From positions 2,566,001 to 2,630,000 of the forward strand of contig NZ_CP029193.1 in NCBI RefSeq assembly GCF_008642355.1: a stretch of DNA of 64,000 nucleotides. Reading direction: 5' to 3'. A program made the translations under genes and the position numbers. Below are positions 60,454-64,000 of the stretch, piece by piece; positions within the stretch are counted from its first letter, which is position 1, and every line of letters starts with the position of its first letter. The notes under the pieces were generated by a model. The model was not told the DNA's origin and ran no database searches. It saw only the letters and a list, made by a program, of their open reading frames with translations. Origin of the DNA: Streptomyces venezuelae (GTDB lineage: Bacteria > Actinomycetota > Actinomycetes > Streptomycetales > Streptomycetaceae).

Positions 60454-61746
60454 TCAGCGGATGTGGCCGTCACCCGTGACGATGTACTTGGTGGAGGTCA
60501 GCTCGGGCAGTCCCATCGGGCCGCGCGCGTGCAGCTTCTGGGTGGAGATGCCGATCTCGGCGCCGAAGCCGAACTGGCCGCCGTCGGTGAAGCGCGTCGA
60601 GGCGTTCACGGCGACCGTGGTGGAGTCGACGAGCTGGGTGAAGCGGCGGGCTGCCTGCTGCGAGGTGGTGACGATGGCCTCGGTGTGCCCGGAGGTCCAC
60701 AGCCGGATGTGCTCGACGGCCTGCTCCAGGGTGTCGACGACGGCGGCCGCGATGTCGTACGAGAGGTACTCGGTCTCCCAGTCCTCGGTGGTCGCGGGGA
60801 CGACGGTGGCCTTGCTGCCCTCGGCGTACGTGATGGCGCGCTCGTCGGCGTGGACGGTGACGCCGGCCTCGGCGAGGGCGTCCAGCGCGCGCGGCAGGAA
60901 GGCGTCGGCGATGTCGCGGTGCACGAGCAGGGTCTCGGCGGCGTTGCAGACGCTGGGGCGCTGCGCCTTGGAGTTGATGAGGATGTCGACGGCCATGTCG
61001 ATGTCGGCGGCGGCGTCCACGTAGACGTGGCAGTTGCCGGTGCCGGTCTCGATGACGGGGACGGTGGACTCCTCGACGACGGTCTTGATCAGCGAGGCGC
61101 CGCCGCGCGGGATGAGGACGTCGACGAGGCCGCGGGCGCGCATGAGCTCGCGCACGGAGTCGCGGCTCTCGCCCGGGACGAGCTGGACGGCGTCGGCGGG
61201 CAGCCCCGCGCCGTGCACGGCGTCGCGCAGGACGCGCACGAGGGCCGTGTTCGACGCGTACGCCGAGGACGAGCCGCGGAGCAGGACGGCGTTGCCGGAC
61301 TTGAGGCAGAGGGCCGCCGCGTCCACGGTGACGTTGGGCCTGGCCTCGTAGATGATCCCGACGACGCCGAGGGGGACGCGCACCTGGCGCAGGTCGATGC
61401 CGTTGGGGAGCGTCGAGCCGCGGACGACCTCGCCGACCGGGTCGGGCAGGGCGGCCACGTCGCGCACGTCGGCGGCGATGGCGCGGACCCGCTCGGGGGT
61501 GAGGGTGAGCCGGTCGACGATGGACTCGCTGGTGCCGGCCTCGCGGGCGCGCTCCGTGTCCTTGCCGTTGGCCTCGACGATCTCGGCGGTCCGCACTTCG
61601 AGCGCGTCGGCGATCGCGAGCAGCGCGTCGTCCTTGGCGGAGCGCGGCAGCGGGGCGAGCGTGGCGGCGGCGCCGCGGGCGCGGTAGGCGGTCTGGGCGA
61701 CCGGCGAGAGGTTGTCGTAGGGCGAGACGGGAGAGAGCGACGTCAT
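60454..61746 (-). CDS. proA: Gamma-glutamyl phosphate reductase
   Basis: 430 residues. NADP-binding aldehyde dehydrogenase-like fold: [60 protein letters not shown] and [20 protein letters not shown], catalytic Cys in [15 protein letters not shown]. It reduces gamma-glutamyl phosphate to the semialdehyde in proline synthesis. ATG at 61744-61746. proB lies upstream on the same strand, separated by the 162-residue hypothetical gene, so the pathway pair is not strictly adjacent. Confidence 0.97.
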   Translation of the reverse strand: MTSLSPVSPYDNLSPVAQTAYRARGAAATLAPLPRSAKDDALLAIADALEVRTAEIVEANGKDTERAREAGTSESIVDRLTLTPERVRAIAADVRDVAALPDPVGEVVRGSTLPNGIDLRQVRVPLGVVGIIYEARPNVTVDAAALCLKSGNAVLLRGSSSAYASNTALVRVLRDAVHGAGLPADAVQLVPGESRDSVRELMRARGLVDVLIPRGGASLIKTVVEESTVPVIETGTGNCHVYVDAAADIDMAVDILINSKAQRPSVCNAAETLLVHRDIADAFLPRALDALAEAGVTVHADERAITYAEGSKATVVPATTEDWETEYLSYDIAAAVVDTLEQAVEHIRLWTSGHTEAIVTTSQQAARRFTQLVDSTTVAVNASTRFTDGGQFGFGAEIGISTQKLHARGPMGLPELTSTKYIVTGDGHIR

Positions 61747-61834
61747 GCCCGCAGGGTAATCCCCGTGCGCGGGGCGTCCACCCGCTGTTCCACTCCCCGA
61801 GACCGGTCCGTCCGGTGTCCTGCGGGACTACGGC

Positions 61835-62323
61835 TCAAAAGGGGTGCACGCCGACGGGGGTGGCCGGTAACGGTCCGTAACCCTCGGCGATGCGCTGGTG
61901 ATATGTGTCGCGGCCGATCACTTCGAGCCCCACGATCTCCCACGGGGGCAGCTGGGCGCTCTGCCGGTGCTCGCCCCACAGACGCAGGGCGACCGCGGCG
62001 GCGTCGTGCAGGTCGCGGGCCTCTTCCCAGTAGCGGATCTCCGCGTGGTCCGGCGCGTATCTGCTGGTCAGCAGAAAGGGGTGGTCGTGGGCGAGCTGTT
62101 CGAGGCTCCGCCTGACCTCGTCCAACGGCGCTTCCTTGCCCGAGACGCTCAGCGTGACGTGCCACAGGCGGGGCGTCTCCGTCGGCTCGGCATCGCGGCT
62201 CTCGCCCGCGTCGGCCGCGTGTGGCTGGTGCGATTCGCTCTCGTACGCCGTCCCCGCGGCGACGCTCGTCAGCGCCCGCTCAGCCGAGCCGCGGGACGCC
62301 GCCCCAGGGCGCACTCGTCTCAC
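61835..62323 (-). CDS. Conserved hypothetical between proA and proB
   Basis: 162 residues. RRVRPGAASRGSAERAL at the start, then a central fold with WHVTLSVSGKEAPLDEVRRS, LEQLAHDHPFLLTSRYAPDH, AEIRYWEEARDLHDAAAVAL and IVGLEVIGRDTYHQR. The alternating strand-helix pattern with a ferredoxin-like beta-alpha-beta feel suits a small regulatory fold, but I cannot name the family. The start is decided by a near-perfect AAAGGAGG 5 bases before the GTG at 62321-62323, one of the best ribosome sites in the window. proB stops about 215 bases upstream. Confidence 0.75.
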   Translation of the reverse strand: MRRVRPGAASRGSAERALTSVAAGTAYESESHQPHAADAGESRDAEPTETPRLWHVTLSVSGKEAPLDEVRRSLEQLAHDHPFLLTSRYAPDHAEIRYWEEARDLHDAAAVALRLWGEHRQSAQLPPWEIVGLEVIGRDTYHQRIAEGYGPLPATPVGVHPF

Positions 62324-62538
62324 GACGGCCTCCTTTACGCAATGGTGTGCCGATACGCAACGGTCGTGCAGAACTGTCTTCAACAAAGTTGAGCAGGCCA
62401 AGCAGTGCCGCGGGGCGGTTTTGGGGAGTTTCACCTTCCGCGGGCCCGGCGGCGGGGGCCGTGCGCGACGGTTTTCAGCCGGGGCGCACGAGGCGTGGGG
62501 GACGGACGGTCCGACGCGACCTGGGGCTTTCCCGACCG

Positions 62539-63666
62539 CTATCCGGGCAGCAGGACGAGGTCGTCCCGGTGCACGACTTCCCGCTCGTACGCAGGTCCGA
62601 GTTCCTTGGCGAGGTCCCGCGTGGAGCGCCCGATGAGCAACGGGATCTCCTTGGCGTCGAAGTTCACCAGACCGCGCGCCACCGCACGGCCCGCGGCGTC
62701 CCGCAGCTCGACGGGGTCGCCCGCGGCGAACTCGCCCTCGACGGCGGCGATCCCGGCGGGCAGCAGCGACTTTCGGCCCTCGACGACCGCGCGCACCGCC
62801 CCGTCGTCCAGGGTGAGGGCGCCCCGCGGCTCGGAGGCGTGCTGCAGCCACAGGAGACGGTCGGCGGAGCGGCGTCCGGTGCGGTGGAAGTACGTGCCGG
62901 TGGCGCGGCCCGCGAGGGCGTCACCGGCGTGGCTCGCCGAGGTCAGGACGACGGGGATGCCCGCGGCGGCGGCGATCCGGGCGGCCTCGACCTTGGTGAC
63001 CATGCCGCCGGTGCCGACGCCGGCCTTGCCCGCGCTGCCGATCTCTACGTGCGCCATGTCGGCGGGGCTCCTGACCTCGTCGATGCGGGAGGTGCCGGGC
63101 TTCGCGGGGTCGCCGTCGTAGAGGCCGTCCACGTCGGAGAGGAGGACGAGGAGGTCGGCATGGACGAGGTGGGCGACGAGGGCGGCGAGCCGGTCGTTGT
63201 CGCCGAAGCGGATCTCGTCGGTCGCCACGGTGTCGTTCTCGTTCACGACGGGCAGCGCGCCCATGGCGAGCAGCTGGTCGAGGGTGCGCGAGGCGTTGCG
63301 GTGGTGGGCCCTGCGGGCCATGTCGTCGGAGGTGAGGAGGACCTGCCCGACGCGGACGCCGTAGCGCGCGAAGGAAGCGGTGTAGCGGGCCACGAGCAGG
63401 CCCTGGCCGACGCTGGCCGCGGCCTGCTGGCGGGCGAGGTCCTTGGGGCGGCGCACGAGGCCGAGCGGGGAGAGTCCGGCGGCGATGGCGCCGGAGGAGA
63501 CGAGCACGATCTCGCGCAGGCCGCCGTCGCGGCTCTTGGCGAGCACGTCGACGAGGGCGTCGACACGGTCCGCGTCCAGGCCCCCCGCCGCGGTGGTCAG
63601 GGACGACGACCCGACCTTGACGACGACCCGCCGGGCCTCTGCCACTGACTGCCTTGCCGATGCCAC
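62539..63666 (-). CDS. proB: Glutamate 5-kinase
   Basis: About 375 residues. Amino-acid kinase domain: RRVVVKVGSSSLTTAAGGLD, IVLVSSGAIAAGLSPLGL, GALPVVNENDTVATDEIRFG and DNDRLAALVAHLVHADLLVL, GGMVTKVEAARIAAAAGIPV. A C-terminal PUA domain (about 280-365; GEFAAGDPVELRDAAGRAVA) is typical of the long form and allows proline feedback. GTG at 63664-63666 has GGGGAA 5 bases upstream; TTG at 63678 would add 4 residues. First committed step of proline synthesis. Confidence 0.95.
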   Translation of the reverse strand: MASARQSVAEARRVVVKVGSSSLTTAAGGLDADRVDALVDVLAKSRDGGLREIVLVSSGAIAAGLSPLGLVRRPKDLARQQAAASVGQGLLVARYTASFARYGVRVGQVLLTSDDMARRAHHRNASRTLDQLLAMGALPVVNENDTVATDEIRFGDNDRLAALVAHLVHADLLVLLSDVDGLYDGDPAKPGTSRIDEVRSPADMAHVEIGSAGKAGVGTGGMVTKVEAARIAAAAGIPVVLTSASHAGDALAGRATGTYFHRTGRRSADRLLWLQHASEPRGALTLDDGAVRAVVEGRKSLLPAGIAAVEGEFAAGDPVELRDAAGRAVARGLVNFDAKEIPLLIGRSTRDLAKELGPAYEREVVHRDDLVLLPG

Positions 63667-63867
63667 GCTGTTCCCCAAATGATCCCGTTGCCCCGGACCC
63701 GTGGTCCCGGACCTGCAATCTACGTGAGGGCGCGGGCCGGGCGCCTGCCCATTCCGAGGTGCGGACCGGGGCCGGGGGGCGGGTGGGCGTTCCCCCGTCG
63801 GAGGCGAAATACACCTCCGAGGTTCAGTCCGTTTGCCCCTTTATCCGGTGATTGACGTCACGGAAGA

Positions 63868-63897
63868 TTGCTAGGGACCCACTGCGCGTCATACGGT
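63868..63897 (+). promoter_or_regulatory. Candidate promoter for the right-edge gene
   Basis: -35 TTGCTA (63868-63873), 18-base spacer, -10 TACGGT (63892-63897), about 73 bases before the GTG at 63977. An alternative -35, TTGACG at 63852-63857, lacks a partner at the right distance. Confidence 0.4.
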
Positions 63898-63976
63898 CAG
63901 TGGTCGACTTTCGACTTCTTTCGTCTTTCCTCGGTTCCCCCCATCCCCTCTTCATCCCCGCCAGGAGCCAAAGCCC

Positions 63977-64000
63977 GTGCCCTCTGCCGGACTCGCCCCC
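63977..64000 (+). CDS. Start of an unidentified protein, cut by window edge
   Basis: GTG at 63977 opens MPSAGLAP before the window ends. CAGGAG lies about 9 bases upstream (63962-63967) and a candidate promoter precedes it. Divergent from proB. Too short to identify. Confidence 0.55.

Overview
The window is a stretch of high-GC actinobacterial chromosome, almost certainly Streptomyces. GC-rich third codon positions run through every gene. GTG and TTG starts are common, and the families are typical of the genus: an XRE/DUF5753 regulator with a DUF397 partner, a tricorn protease homologue, DUF3097, SpoIIE-type phosphatases, GT87 and several small membrane or zinc-ribbon proteins. From memory, the gene order phoH-ybeY-corC ... 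rnz ... hrcA-dnaJ ... lepA-rpsT-holA-comEC-comEA-leuS-rsfS-nadD-proA-proB is that of the conserved Streptomyces core chromosome. No phage, transposon, CRISPR array or biosynthetic cluster is visible.

Layout. 1-3.6 kb: an edge-truncated XRE/MmyB-type regulator divergent from an MFS drug exporter, then a DUF397/XRE-DUF5753 pair and a small ORF. 3.8-7.0 kb: the phoH-ybeY-corC/hlyC-mmcQ/yjbR operon (minus strand). 7.1-12.0 kb: a metabolic patch (PfkB-family sugar kinase, glucarate dehydratase, macrolide-type glycosyltransferase, adenosine/adenine deaminase). 12.0-21.9 kb: a minus-strand run of rnz, HIT, tricorn protease, lipoprotein, VOC protein, rsmE and nitronate monooxygenase, then a terminator, then dnaJ-hrcA behind a perfect CIRCE operator. 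22.1-25.0 kb: MBL-fold hydrolase, DUF3097 and hemW. 25.0-31.8 kb: a signalling locus laid out like the osmoadaptation genes osaC-osaA-osaB, namely a HATPase-GAF-SpoIIE protein divergent from a poly-HAMP hybrid histidine kinase and a stand-alone response regulator. 31.9-37.7 kb: fadD-type acyl-CoA ligase, lepA, rpsT, holA. 37.9-44.9 kb: small acidic protein, YceI protein, comEC-comEA, DegV and a coiled-coil membrane protein. 45.1-48.2 kb: leuS with a ribosome-attenuation leader (12-residue peptide with three Leu codons, then a U-tailed terminator). 48.4-51.1 kb: a two-gene redox unit of a membrane ferric-reductase-like protein and a NuoF-like/ferredoxin fusion. 51.1-53.2 kb: two identical tRNA-Ala(GGC) genes around a GT87 mannosyltransferase and two zinc-ribbon proteins. 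53.3-64 kb: phosphatase, rsfS, LytR_C protein, nadD, small membrane proteins, M48 protease, two paralogous membrane proteins, proA, a conserved hypothetical and proB.

Functionally the window is housekeeping: translation and ribosome assembly (lepA, rpsT, leuS, rsfS, ybeY, rsmE, tRNA-Ala), protein quality control (hrcA/dnaJ, tricorn, M48), replication and DNA uptake (holA, comEC/EA), cofactors (nadD, hemW) and proline synthesis (proBA). Accessory regulation is layered on top. The most interesting regulatory structure is the leuS leader. The most interesting protein-level oddities are the NuoF/ferredoxin fusion with a substituted Fe-S ligand, the six-fold 92-residue HAMP array, and two adjacent membrane proteins that share a cytosolic SVVFDE-FVRAA motif.
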